Below are positions 43,280 through 52,210 of a DNA stretch of 64,000 bases, in pieces. The notes below the pieces were generated by a model. It was given only the letters and a program-made list of their open reading frames with translations, ran no database searches and had not been told where the DNA came from. Source of the DNA: Paenibacillus sp. URB8-2 (GTDB lineage Bacteria; Bacillota; Bacilli; Paenibacillales; Paenibacillaceae). The position numbers and the translations under genes are program-made. Positions within the stretch are counted from its first letter, which is position 1. Each line of letters begins with the position of its first letter. The stretch lies in the NCBI RefSeq assembly GCF_013393385.1, contig NZ_AP023239.1:3224001-3288000 (forward strand), in the 5' to 3' direction.

Positions 43280-44572
43280 TTACAATAGCGTTTTTAGTCC
43301 ATATTGCTTGGCTAGGTATTTAACCTCCGGTCGTGATCCAATCCATCTCCTGCGCTGTCTCTTCTTTGCATACCACCGGGTTAATCTCTGCAAGATATAC
43401 CAATCTAAAGAGGCTAATTTCTTCTGACTGTAGTTCGTGTAGTAATAATTTCTCCATCCTTGGATCTTCGGATTAAGCCATTCTACATGTTCCACGAACG
43501 ATCTCGAACGCATACTCGGTGGGGACAGTCTTTCTTTGACTACCCCTCGAATACGTTCCTCCGCCTTTTTCGTTAGCCACTGCTGCGTGGTGTAATACAC
43601 CTTGCCTTGAGAGGTTTCTGCCTTCATTTTCCGGTGGTGCATCCCTAAGAAGTCGAATCCTTCCTCTCCTGTCCATAGACCCACAATGCGGGTTTTAGTG
43701 GGGTGTAGGGTTAACTCCAGACGTTCCATTATTTTGCATATAAGCTCATATGCATGTTCGGCGTCCCTTTTGGTTTTACAGACCACTACAAAATCGTCTG
43801 CATACCTTGTCAGTTCTCCTACTCCATTTCCATGTCTCTCCCACAGTCGGTCAAAGTAGTTCAGATAGATATTCGCCAGAAGCGGTGAAATGACGCCTCC
43901 TTGCGGTGTCCCTAATTCGGAACGTCTTACGTTTCCTTCTTCCATAACTCCCGCGTGAAGCCACTTCCATATTAATTTCAGTATCCGTCTGTCATTGATA
44001 CGCATCTGTACCAATTTCATGAGCTTCTCTTGATTAATGTTGTCGAAGTAACCTTGGATATCGACGTCGACTACCCAATTCCCTTTGCGGTTGCAGGCTT
44101 TTCGGATTCGATCTAGCGCTCCTTTCGCACTTCGTTTCGGACGGAATCCGAAGGATACCTCATTGAAATCCGCTTCAAAGATGGGTTCAATCACGAGTTT
44201 CGTTGCCATTTGTATGACTCGGTCGCGCACAGTGGGGATGCCCAGCGGCCTTGTCTTCCCATCTTTCTTTGGGATATAGTGTCGTCGCACGGACTGCGGG
44301 TGGTAGGAACCGTTTTTCAAGTCTTGCTCGCAGGACTTGAGGAACCTCATTTCTCCTTGTTCCTCGATATCTGCGAGCGTTACGGCATCTACTCCTGCAG
44401 CTCCCTTGTTCGCCTTTACTCGCTTCCAGGCTTCACACAGGATGTCCCACCGGTAGACTTTGTCATATAGTGCATGGAATTTACGCTTGTTGTTCTCCTT
44501 GGCCGCATGACCTAGCTTTTCTTGGAGTTGTTGAACTTTTTCCTTTGGTGTTGTTAGCCTTTTGGCATTCAC
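43280..44572 (-). CDS. Group II intron reverse transcriptase/maturase
   Basis: Intron-encoded protein of 430 residues. RT-0/RT motifs GVDAVTLADI, PKKDGKTRPLGIPTVRDRVIQ, EVSFGFRPKRSAKGALD, catalytic YADD (257-260), GTPQGGVISPLLANIYLN, and a maturase X domain (RLTRWYAKKRQRRRW). No HNH endonuclease domain is present after the maturase, and the chain ends KYLAKQYGLKTLL, so it uses an endonuclease-free mobility path. GTG start at 44572 with GGAGGAGG 9 bases upstream. Active-site residues look intact, so the intron may be mobile. Confidence 0.93.
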   Translation of the reverse strand: MNAKRLTTPKEKVQQLQEKLGHAAKENNKRKFHALYDKVYRWDILCEAWKRVKANKGAAGVDAVTLADIEEQGEMRFLKSCEQDLKNGSYHPQSVRRHYIPKKDGKTRPLGIPTVRDRVIQMATKLVIEPIFEADFNEVSFGFRPKRSAKGALDRIRKACNRKGNWVVDVDIQGYFDNINQEKLMKLVQMRINDRRILKLIWKWLHAGVMEEGNVRRSELGTPQGGVISPLLANIYLNYFDRLWERHGNGVGELTRYADDFVVVCKTKRDAEHAYELICKIMERLELTLHPTKTRIVGLWTGEEGFDFLGMHHRKMKAETSQGKVYYTTQQWLTKKAEERIRGVVKERLSPPSMRSRSFVEHVEWLNPKIQGWRNYYYTNYSQKKLASLDWYILQRLTRWYAKKRQRRRWIGSRPEVKYLAKQYGLKTLL

Positions 44573-45111
44573 TCACTCGTACCTCCTCCAAAAGCGTAAA
44601 CAAAGCAGGGCTCCTTCCCTCCCTAAGGTTGTGTTGTCCTTAGGTTCTTCGGTACTATGAGCCCCTCGGACTCCCTTCCCACAGACCATTCATTTCATCT
44701 TCTGGATTTATAGAATGTCTCTTTACGGGTTCCTAAAAAAAAAAAAAAAATTCCCGTGTGGGGGAGGGTCTCCCCAGTTCACTGCATTATCTCTCAACCC
44801 ATGCCGTTCCCTATACGCCGGAGGATTCTTCACTGCTGCTCCAAGTTCTGTACAGTTTCCTTGGCCTTCGTCTATTTTCACGAGACTCGGCACCCTCTTT
44901 TCCCCTTCGCAGGGCCTTTTTGACGGCGCGGCAGGATTCACTTGATGTTGCGGCCTGGATTGTTGCTCGCCCGCTCTCTGACCGGTACTTTCGTCGATGC
45001 GCTTTTACACACAGATTTCGCCATGCGCAAGCATCCTAGCTACAAGGGTGGCTTGGCCCCTCCCTTGGTTGGACTTTCACCAACTAGATAATGCGTGCCT
45101 CTGGGCACGCT

Positions 45112-45176
45112 AAAAAAGAAAAACTCCGGTGAGCCGGATCTTCCGTAGGCAACGGAAGGTCCGGCTCACCGGAGCG
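45112..45176 (-). terminator. pbp1A terminator
   Basis: 15-bp arms CTCCGGTGAGCCGGA/TCCGGCTCACCGGAG with an inner CTTCCGT/ACGGAAG stem, then TTTTTCTTTTTTA. The intron starts within or immediately after this T-run. Confidence 0.9.
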
Positions 45177-45193
45177 ATTTTGCAAAAAAAGCA

Positions 45194-47806
45194 TTAATCC
45201 GACTTGTCGTTACGCTTCTCCTTCTTATCCGATCCGGCGTCGGGGGCCGAAGCCGGTTCCGCCCCATTGTCAGGAACGACTGCACCGGCCGGGCTTATCT
45301 CCGGCAATGGAGACGATGGCGGTGTGGAGTCCTGCTGGGCCGGTGTTGGCGACGGTGCTGCCGGATTATCCTGGCCGCCCGGGTTGTCGCCTCCGTTCCC
45401 ATTCCCGTTCCCATTGCCATTCCCGTTGCCGTTTCCGTTGCCCTGGCCTTGTTCACCTGGATTTCCTTCGGCGCCGTTGTCTCCGTTCCCGCCTTCGCCG
45501 GGCGAATCCGTAGGAAGACCGGGCTCAACCGATGGCGTCGGTTCGATCGAAGGCTCGGCACCCTCGATGAGCACCGATACCGTATTGGAAGGATCGCTTT
45601 CCACTCCCTGATTCGGATAGTATGCCTTCACGTAGTACTCATAGGTCAGGCCTGCCATCGCGCTAAGGTCAGCTGCGCCTGGCGTCAGCGTACTGATCAG
45701 CTGAGTGAAGTCTCCTTCCGAGGTCTCTTTGCGGTACACCCGGTATTCCGCTCCCTCAGTCTCAACAGGCGACCATGCAAGGTTGACGGTTCCGGTCGAG
45801 GAATCGTACTGGGCGGTCAGACCGCTGACAGCTTGAATCTGATTCGGCTCCTTGGAAGGCTCCGGAAGATCAATATTATCCGGTTTCGGGAACGATTTCT
45901 CCGGATAATTCTTCACGACTTCCTCCATGACCTTACCCCAAAACGCGGCGGCCAGCGGACTGCTGTTCTTCAGCAGATGCTTCCGGTCGGGATTGTCGTA
46001 TCCCATCCAGACTGCTGCCGTAAGCTCCGGCGTGTAGCCGACGAACCAGACGTCCCGGTTGGAGTCGACGCCCTTGTATCCGCTCTGGGTCGTACCGGTT
46101 TTGCCGGCGACGGGACGGTCAATTCTCGCTTTTCTGCCTGTCCCGCTCTGCACGACCTCCTGCATCATCTCGGTCAATTGATAAGCGGTGCTCTCCTTCA
46201 TGACGCGTTCGGGGTTCGTGTCCGCCTTATAAACCGTTTCGCCCGTGCTGTCTGTAATGGACTTGATCGCATAAGCCTGCCGTAATTCACCACCGTTGGC
46301 GAACGCGGTATAGGCCTGGGCCATCTCCAGAGTATTGGTGCCTTTGGACATGCCGCCAAGGGCGAGCGACAGGTTTTTGTCATCATCCTGGAGGCCGATG
46401 CCCATTTTTTTGGCAAAATTGAAGCCTGTGCGTATACCGATCTGGTCAAGGAGCCACACGGCCGGAATATTTTCCGATTTCGTCAGGGCTTCGGTCATGC
46501 TGATGGTTGACGAATACCCGTGTAGATTAGTCGGACAGTAATCGCCAAAGCACTGCTTTTCGTTGCTGATCTGCGAGTGAATCGAGAATTGGCCCGATTC
46601 CAGCGCCGGGGCGTACGATACGATCGGCTTGATCGACGATCCCGGCGAACGCCGGCTGCCGGTAATACGGCTGTAGCCTTTTTTCTCGTAATTACGTCCA
46701 CCCATAAGAGCGACAATGCTGCCGTTCTCTTGGTTCATGATAACCATCGAACCCTGCACCGGCTCGTCGTCGACGCTTTTCTCGAAATTGTCGCTATCGG
46801 CAAAAGCGCTCTCAACCACCGTCTGCGCGTCCTTGTCCATGGTCGTGTAAATTTTGTAACCGCCTATGTTGAGATCGTCTTCGGTAAGTCCGAATTTGTC
46901 TTCGGCTTCGTCGATGGCGTAATCGATAAAAGCCTGATAGCGCTGCTTGCTTGCCGGCGGCTTGTAGTTGTAGTTGATATCCTTGGCCTCGTTCATTTCC
47001 TCCTGCGTAATATACCCCTGATCATTCATCAGCTGAAGGACAACCGCTCTGCGTTCCTTGGAAAGATCGGGATTGCGGAGAGGGTTGTAACGGGAAGGAC
47101 CTTTAGGCATGGCCGCCAGCGTCGCGATCTGCCACAGTTTCAGCTTGCTCAGGTCGCTTACACCGAAATAATGCTCGGACGCGGCCTTAATGCCGTAAAT
47201 TGTGCCTCCGAAGTTGATCCGGTTGAGATACAGCGTGATGATTTCATCCTTCGTATGCTGACGCTCAAGGGCCATGGCGATGGACATCTCCGTCGCTTTG
47301 CGGAAGAATGTTTTGTCCCGGGTCAAAAAAATGTTTTTGGCCAGCTGCTGCGTGATCGTGCTGCCGCCTTCGACCATACTGCGGGCGACGACGTCTTTGA
47401 CGGCCGCCCGTCCGATAGACCATAGATCGACCCCTTTATGCTCATTAAACCGTTTGTCCTCCGTCGCGATAAAGGCGTCTTTGATGATTTTAGGAATCTG
47501 GTCACTGTCGACGGGTTCGCTTTTTTCCAAAGCCAGTTCCCCGATCAGGTTAGCGTTGCGGTCGTAAATCTTGGTCGTTTCGTTGACCGTCAGCTTGCCC
47601 TCGTTCTCATTAAGCAGCTTCTCTCCATTGATGGTGATAAACAGATAACCGCCCAGCGCGCAAAAGATAGCCAAAGCCGTTGTAAAAAACAGCGTCCACA
47701 GCACGCGCTTGCGGGTCAGCCTTTTCTTCTTCTTCGGCTTGGGCGGCTGGCTGCCGCCTCCCCCTTTTCTATGACGGTTCGACCGTAGTATTTCGTCATT
47801 CGACAT
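45194..47806 (-). CDS. pbpA: Class A penicillin-binding protein 1A
   Basis: Bifunctional peptidoglycan synthase with glycosyltransferase GT51 and transpeptidase domains. Cytoplasmic basic tail, one transmembrane segment (VLWTLFFTTALAIFCALGGY), GT51 motif with FIATEDKRFNEHKGVD and EGGSTITQQLAKN, transpeptidase SxxK in GSSIKP, SEN in LTKSENIPAV, KTGTT. The C-terminus carries a fibronectin type III-like domain (SGLTAQYDSSTGTVNLAWSP ... EYRVYRKET) and a proline/glycine-rich, (GN)n-repeat tail of about 130 residues, probably wall-spanning. ATG 47806 follows AGGAGG; 870 residues. Gene name not certain beyond the PBP1A type. Confidence 0.93.
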   Translation of the reverse strand: MSNDEILRSNRHRKGGGGSQPPKPKKKKRLTRKRVLWTLFFTTALAIFCALGGYLFITINGEKLLNENEGKLTVNETTKIYDRNANLIGELALEKSEPVDSDQIPKIIKDAFIATEDKRFNEHKGVDLWSIGRAAVKDVVARSMVEGGSTITQQLAKNIFLTRDKTFFRKATEMSIAMALERQHTKDEIITLYLNRINFGGTIYGIKAASEHYFGVSDLSKLKLWQIATLAAMPKGPSRYNPLRNPDLSKERRAVVLQLMNDQGYITQEEMNEAKDINYNYKPPASKQRYQAFIDYAIDEAEDKFGLTEDDLNIGGYKIYTTMDKDAQTVVESAFADSDNFEKSVDDEPVQGSMVIMNQENGSIVALMGGRNYEKKGYSRITGSRRSPGSSIKPIVSYAPALESGQFSIHSQISNEKQCFGDYCPTNLHGYSSTISMTEALTKSENIPAVWLLDQIGIRTGFNFAKKMGIGLQDDDKNLSLALGGMSKGTNTLEMAQAYTAFANGGELRQAYAIKSITDSTGETVYKADTNPERVMKESTAYQLTEMMQEVVQSGTGRKARIDRPVAGKTGTTQSGYKGVDSNRDVWFVGYTPELTAAVWMGYDNPDRKHLLKNSSPLAAAFWGKVMEEVVKNYPEKSFPKPDNIDLPEPSKEPNQIQAVSGLTAQYDSSTGTVNLAWSPVETEGAEYRVYRKETSEGDFTQLISTLTPGAADLSAMAGLTYEYYVKAYYPNQGVESDPSNTVSVLIEGAEPSIEPTPSVEPGLPTDSPGEGGNGDNGAEGNPGEQGQGNGNGNGNGNGNGNGNGGDNPGGQDNPAAPSPTPAQQDSTPPSSPLPEISPAGAVVPDNGAEPASAPDAGSDKKEKRNDKSD

Positions 47807-47914
47807 GTTGCCTCCTGACCCCCCTGATAGCGGCCCCATTAAGCGGAGCCTTGCCTGCAAAGCGTTTTCTAAACACTTTGCGGGGACCCCATAATATATA
47901 TTTTGTAATACCAA

Positions 47915-47940
47915 TGAAAAAACAACCTTATTCAGGTTGC
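47915..47940 (-). terminator. hfq terminator
   Basis: CAACCT/AGGTTG with a short loop followed by TTTTTTC on the minus strand, about 75 bases after the hfq stop. Confidence 0.75.
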
Positions 47941-48015
47941 TCTCTCACCCTTCTATTCAAACGAATCATAAGCAAAAAAGTTTCGCTTCGAACACATTCT
48001 GGCGTATTGGCGGAA

Positions 48016-48255
48016 TTATTCTTCGGAAGCGTTGTCCTGCATCAGGGATACGCTGCGCTGCGGCGTAAACGTTGAAATCGCATGCTTGTACACCATTTGC
48101 TGGCGTCCGTCGCTGTCGATCACGATCGTAAAGTTGTCAAACGCTTTAATAATTCCCCGGATTTGAAAGCCGTTGGTCAAATATACTGTAGCAGGGATAT
48201 TTTCTTTGCGAAGTTGGTTCAAGAACGTATCTTGGATGTTAATGGACTTGTTCAT
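48016..48255 (-). CDS. hfq: RNA chaperone Hfq
   Basis: Sm-like hexameric RNA-binding protein. 79 residues: [18 protein letters not shown] helix, Sm1 motif [21 protein letters not shown], Sm2 [12 protein letters not shown] 48255 preceded by GGGGGT; longer reading to 48303 is not conserved. Follows miaA as in most bacteria (miaA-hfq). Confidence 0.95.
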   Translation of the reverse strand: MNKSINIQDTFLNQLRKENIPATVYLTNGFQIRGIIKAFDNFTIVIDSDGRQQMVYKHAISTFTPQRSVSLMQDNASEE

Positions 48256-48274
48256 ATGCCGTACCCCCAATGGT

Positions 48275-49255
48275 TCAATTAGATTGTTCAGAAGTATATT
48301 CAAGACCTGAAAGAAACTTTCCTGCTATTATATCACGTAATTTCTCAAAATTCCCGGAAAAGTTTCCGCCGTCGCCTACATCAATCCACTGAATATCCTT
48401 CATGTGGCGAAACCACGACAGCTGTCTTTTGGCAAAACGCCGCGTATCGCGCTTAAGAAGCGTCACCGATTCTTCCAGCGTCATTTCTCCCTCGAGATAG
48501 GCGGCGATCTCCTTGTATCCGAGCCCCTGCATGGAAACGAGGTTCCGGCCAAAGCCGCGTTCCATCAGCCTCTTCACCTCTTCGATCAGCCCTTCCGCCA
48601 GCATTTCGTCGATTCGCTCTTCAATACGGTTATATAGTATTTGCCGGTCCATTGTCAAACCGATGAGGCAAAGGTCGTAGGGTGACTCCGGTTTTTGCGC
48701 TGCCGGAGACTCGGAAAGCGGCGTATCCGTCTGCCGGTAAATCTCCAAAGCCCGGATAATCCTCCGCCGGTCGTTCGGATGCAGCCGTGCGGCGCTGGCA
48801 GGGTCAACTTCGGCAAGTCTCGCGTGCAGCGCCAGCGCGCCGTGTTCCTCCGCAAACTTGTCCATCTCCGCACGGAACGCCTCGTCGGCAACGGCCTCGG
48901 AGAACCGGAAGCCGTAGCAGAGTGACTCGATATACAAGCCCGTCCCTCCCACAATGAACGGCAGCTTCCCTCTGGCGGAAATCTCGCCGATCAGTCTGCG
49001 GCCTTCAGTCTGGAATTCGGCTGCCGAGTAAGGCTCCGCAGGATCGAGGATATCGATCAGATGATGGGAGATGCCCTCCATCTCGGACGGCTTGATTTTG
49101 GCTGTGCCGATATCCATACCGCGGTATACCTGCATCGAATCGCCGGATATAATCTCCGCATGGTATGCGTCGGCTATCGAAAGGCTTAAACGGGTCTTGC
49201 CGACCGCGGTCGGACCAAGCAGCACCAGCACCTTCGGTTTAGCTTCTTTGGTCAA
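48275..49255 (-). CDS. miaA: tRNA dimethylallyltransferase
   Basis: Adds an isopentenyl group to A37 of UNN-decoding tRNAs. P-loop [13 protein letters not shown] (residues 12-24), [35 protein letters not shown], and the C-terminal [11 protein letters not shown]. 326 residues. TTG start at 49255 overlaps the end of the methyltransferase gene by 17 bases; GGGGTGAT is the likely ribosome binding site. Confidence 0.94.
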   Translation of the reverse strand: MTKEAKPKVLVLLGPTAVGKTRLSLSIADAYHAEIISGDSMQVYRGMDIGTAKIKPSEMEGISHHLIDILDPAEPYSAAEFQTEGRRLIGEISARGKLPFIVGGTGLYIESLCYGFRFSEAVADEAFRAEMDKFAEEHGALALHARLAEVDPASAARLHPNDRRRIIRALEIYRQTDTPLSESPAAQKPESPYDLCLIGLTMDRQILYNRIEERIDEMLAEGLIEEVKRLMERGFGRNLVSMQGLGYKEIAAYLEGEMTLEESVTLLKRDTRRFAKRQLSWFRHMKDIQWIDVGDGGNFSGNFEKLRDIIAGKFLSGLEYTSEQSN

Positions 49256-50024
49256 TTGTGATCACCCCGTACGATGTTTTGGTCCCCGGGCGAAGCTGCT
49301 CCGCGAACCCGAGCCGGCTGAACTCGCCGCTGCCTCTTTTCTCTTTCAGCACCACTGCTTTACGCCCAGCCCGGACCGCTTCCGAAACGCTCTCCTGGGT
49401 CAGCGAGTCGCTGTTGGCATAGGCGCGGAGCGGAGATATGCCCGCCGAATCCTCCAGAGGCTCGCGGAACATCGGATCGAAATAGACGATATCCACGCTA
49501 TTGTCCGGAAGGCTCCTCAGGTAGTCCAGGTGATTCCTGTGGACGACATTTATCCGGCGCAGCGCGGCATCTACTTCCCCGAGTCCTGAAGCATAGTGGG
49601 CCATTCCTTCCGTCAGCAGGGCATACAGCGGCAGGGAACTCTCCAGTGCGGTAACATTGGACCGCTCTCCCCCGTGGACGGCAAACAGCAGCGCATCGGC
49701 GCCAAGCCCCGCCGTGCAGTCGAGCACACTGTCGCCGGGAACCATTCCGGCAGCCTCCAGCATGGGGTCGCTTTCACCCTTTAATACCCGCTTGGCGCGG
49801 ACAAATCCCATGCTGGGGTGAAACTGAAGCTGAGGCCGGTCCGGTCTCAGCAATCGCACGCCTTGAAGCAGCACAACGAGCGCCTCTTCGTCACCATAGC
49901 GCGAGAGAAGCTTGGACATAGATTGATTGCCGCGCGGCGCGTAGGGAACGCCTAAATGCTCCGCCAGACGTTCCGCACGCGCGGCAACCTCGGTTAGCGG
50001 GCGATCGCCCGTAGTTATAATCAT
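49239..50024 (-). CDS. RsmJ-like class I methyltransferase
   Basis: SAM-dependent methyltransferase of 261 residues. SAM motif VLDCTAGLGADALLFAVHG, then VVHRNHLDYLRSL and the NPPY-like VYFDPMFREPLE. It resembles RsmJ (16S rRNA m2G1516), which is absent from B. subtilis at this site; the RNA target is inferred. Located between mutL and miaA and co-oriented. Confidence 0.8.
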   Translation of the reverse strand: MIITTGDRPLTEVAARAERLAEHLGVPYAPRGNQSMSKLLSRYGDEEALVVLLQGVRLLRPDRPQLQFHPSMGFVRAKRVLKGESDPMLEAAGMVPGDSVLDCTAGLGADALLFAVHGGERSNVTALESSLPLYALLTEGMAHYASGLGEVDAALRRINVVHRNHLDYLRSLPDNSVDIVYFDPMFREPLEDSAGISPLRAYANSDSLTQESVSEAVRAGRKAVVLKEKRGSGEFSRLGFAEQLRPGTKTSYGVITIDQRS

Positions 50025-50090
50025 GCTGCCTCCGTATATTTTACCAGAATACTTAAATCTGTATATTTAATTAATGGCATTTATTGTTCA

Positions 50091-52181
50091 TCACATTACC
50101 CGCTTGAACAGCTTCTCCAAATCATAGGCTGAGAAGGAGATGACAATCGGTCGTCCGTGCGGGCAGGTATAAGGCTGGCGGCAGGCCGAAAGTCTGGACA
50201 GCAGGCTCTCGACTTCCTGCTCCGTCAGCTTCTGATTCGCCTTGATCGATGCTTTGCAAGAGCATAGAATCGACGATTTCTCGCGCAATTTGGCAAGGTC
50301 GATATTCCTCTCGCCAAGCACCCATTCCGCCATTTCCTCAACGATTTCCTTCTCCTCACCTTTCGGGAACCAGTAAGGAAGTGAACGGACCAGAAACGTC
50401 TGGCCGCCGAAATGCTCCAAATAGACGCCGGCCTGCTCAAACCATTGCAGTCGCTCGCCGAGCAGCCGGCTTTCCGAAGGGGTAAATTCCAGCGTAATCG
50501 GCAGCAGCAGCTCTTGTGAAGCTTCGGCCGGGCGGCCGAACTTCTCATAGTAATACTCGTAATTGATGCGTTCATGCGCCGCATGCTGATCGATCAAGTA
50601 CAGCCCTTCATCGTTCTGGGCGATGATGTAGGTGCCGTGGTGCTGTCCGATATAGTTCAGCTCGGGGAACGGCGGCAGACCGGCCGCCTCGCTTCCGGCC
50701 GGAGCCCACAGTTCTTCGGTTCCAGGGAGAGACTGCCCCTGGCGTGCGGCTGTTCTGGCATCAGGACGGTATCCCCCGTATGCCGCGCCGTCGCGCAGCT
50801 GCGGCTGTAATGAGCCCGTATAAGATGCGCTCCGCTCTCCCCCGCGCGTCTTGCCGGGGGACCTATCATCATAAGCAGAGGAGGGTGAATATGCTCTTGA
50901 GGCGGCTGCTTCGGCCGCGCCGGTCGCGATTCCCGAAGCCGAATCCGTGCCACGGCGGGTTCCAGCTTGTCCCCCACTGTCCTCCGGTGCCGTTCGTCCT
51001 TCCCCCTTCGCTGCAAATTCGTCCTCTCCCGCTCTTGGGGCGGAAGAACCGGGAAGGCCGGTTGCGTTCTCCTTCACTCCATCTTCAGAACCCGGAAAAT
51101 TCGGAGAAGCCTTTGGGAAGGCAAATTGCTCCTGAATGAAAGAGGCGCTGCCTTTCGGGCCGATCGTCTCCCTGCCGGGCCGGGGGATCAAATTTTCGCC
51201 GAGCAGAGTTTTGCGAATTTCCTGCTCCACAAGCTGATACAACTCGGGTTCCTTGCTGAACCGGACCTCCAGCTTGGCAGGATGCACATTGACGTCCACA
51301 AGCGAAGGGTGCATGTCCAGCTTCAGGACCAGCAGCGGATAGCGGTTGATCGGCAGCAGCGTATGGTATGCGCGCATAATGGCCGCGTTCAGTCCGTTGC
51401 TACGGATATACCGGCCGCCGACTATCGTTGTAATCGCGTTCCGATTGGACCGCGTCCATTCCGGACGGCTGACATAGCCTGAAATCCGGTAATCGGGATC
51501 TTCCGCCTGCACCGGCAGCATCGCTTTGGCGGCGGATGTGCCGTAAACGGCCGCAATAACCTGGAGCAGATCACCGTTGCCAAGCGTATGCAGCAGCTGG
51601 TTGCCGTTATGATGCAACGTAAAGGAAATCCCGGGATAGGCCAGCGCCATCCGGTACATGGCGTCGGAGATATGGCCGAGCTCCGTCTGGATGCTCTTCA
51701 TGTATTTCAATCTGGCTGGCGTATTGTAGAACAATTCCCTGACGGACATCTCGGTTCCCCTGCCATGGGCGGTATCCTCATTCGCCGTCAATTTGCCGCC
51801 TTCAATCTCAAGCAGCCGTCCCCTGCCGTCGTCCGAGCTTGCCGTCATCAGGGACACTTTGGCTACGGCGGCGATACTGGGCAGCGCTTCACCCCGGAAG
51901 CCGAGGCTTGTGATTTGAAACAAGTCGCGGCCGTTATCGATTTTGCTCGTGGCATGGCGGTAGAAGGCGGTCTCGCAATCCTCGGGTTCGATGCCCGAAC
52001 CGTTATCTTTAACCCGGATGCTCTGCAGCCCCCCCTCTTCTACGGCCACTTCGATCCGGGTGCTGCCCGCGTCGATGGCGTTCTCCACAAGCTCTTTCAC
52101 CACCGAAGCCGGTCTTTCCACCACTTCCCCGGCGGCAATCTGGTTGGCAATATGCTCGTCCAGCACATGGATTTTGGCCAT
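50091..52181 (-). CDS. mutL: DNA mismatch repair protein MutL
   Basis: GHKL ATPase that couples mismatch recognition to incision. N-terminal ATPase with ELVENAIDAGSTRIEV, DNGSGIEPEDC, ATSKI, and TLGFRGEALPSIAAV; central Ser/Gly/Arg-rich linker of about 170 residues (350-510); C-terminal dimerisation and endonuclease domain with QHAAHERINYEYYYEKFG and SCKASIKANQ, ACRQPYTCPHGRP. Two adjacent ATGs: 52181 is 9 bases after GGAGG and preferred. 696 residues. Confidence 0.95.
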   Translation of the reverse strand: MAKIHVLDEHIANQIAAGEVVERPASVVKELVENAIDAGSTRIEVAVEEGGLQSIRVKDNGSGIEPEDCETAFYRHATSKIDNGRDLFQITSLGFRGEALPSIAAVAKVSLMTASSDDGRGRLLEIEGGKLTANEDTAHGRGTEMSVRELFYNTPARLKYMKSIQTELGHISDAMYRMALAYPGISFTLHHNGNQLLHTLGNGDLLQVIAAVYGTSAAKAMLPVQAEDPDYRISGYVSRPEWTRSNRNAITTIVGGRYIRSNGLNAAIMRAYHTLLPINRYPLLVLKLDMHPSLVDVNVHPAKLEVRFSKEPELYQLVEQEIRKTLLGENLIPRPGRETIGPKGSASFIQEQFAFPKASPNFPGSEDGVKENATGLPGSSAPRAGEDEFAAKGEGRTAPEDSGGQAGTRRGTDSASGIATGAAEAAASRAYSPSSAYDDRSPGKTRGGERSASYTGSLQPQLRDGAAYGGYRPDARTAARQGQSLPGTEELWAPAGSEAAGLPPFPELNYIGQHHGTYIIAQNDEGLYLIDQHAAHERINYEYYYEKFGRPAEASQELLLPITLEFTPSESRLLGERLQWFEQAGVYLEHFGGQTFLVRSLPYWFPKGEEKEIVEEMAEWVLGERNIDLAKLREKSSILCSCKASIKANQKLTEQEVESLLSRLSACRQPYTCPHGRPIVISFSAYDLEKLFKRVM

Positions 52182-52210
52182 TTCCATTCACCTCCGATTC
52201 CGTAATAGCT

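Larger units (their letters stand above)
43180..45110 (-). mobile_element. Group II intron (boundaries approximate)
   Basis: Retroelement of about 1.93 kb on the minus strand with one ORF. The 5' end (about 45110) begins GCGTGCCCAGAGGCACGC followed by CTAGTTGGTGAAAGTCC, typical of domain I starts. The 3' end has a domain V hairpin at 43249-43217 and a domain VI-like stem with GGCTGGTCAAGCCAGCC, finishing near TTTTACTCTA (about 43180). It lies directly after the T-run of the pbp1A terminator, so splicing would not restore a gene. Exact ends and class (bacterial C or related) not fixed. Confidence 0.85.

Noticed and set aside
45400-45450. CRISPR-like array from the repeated CCGTTCCCATT-type units
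   Set aside because: This is the in-frame (GN)n coding repeat of pbp1A, with no spacers. No CRISPR array is present in the window.
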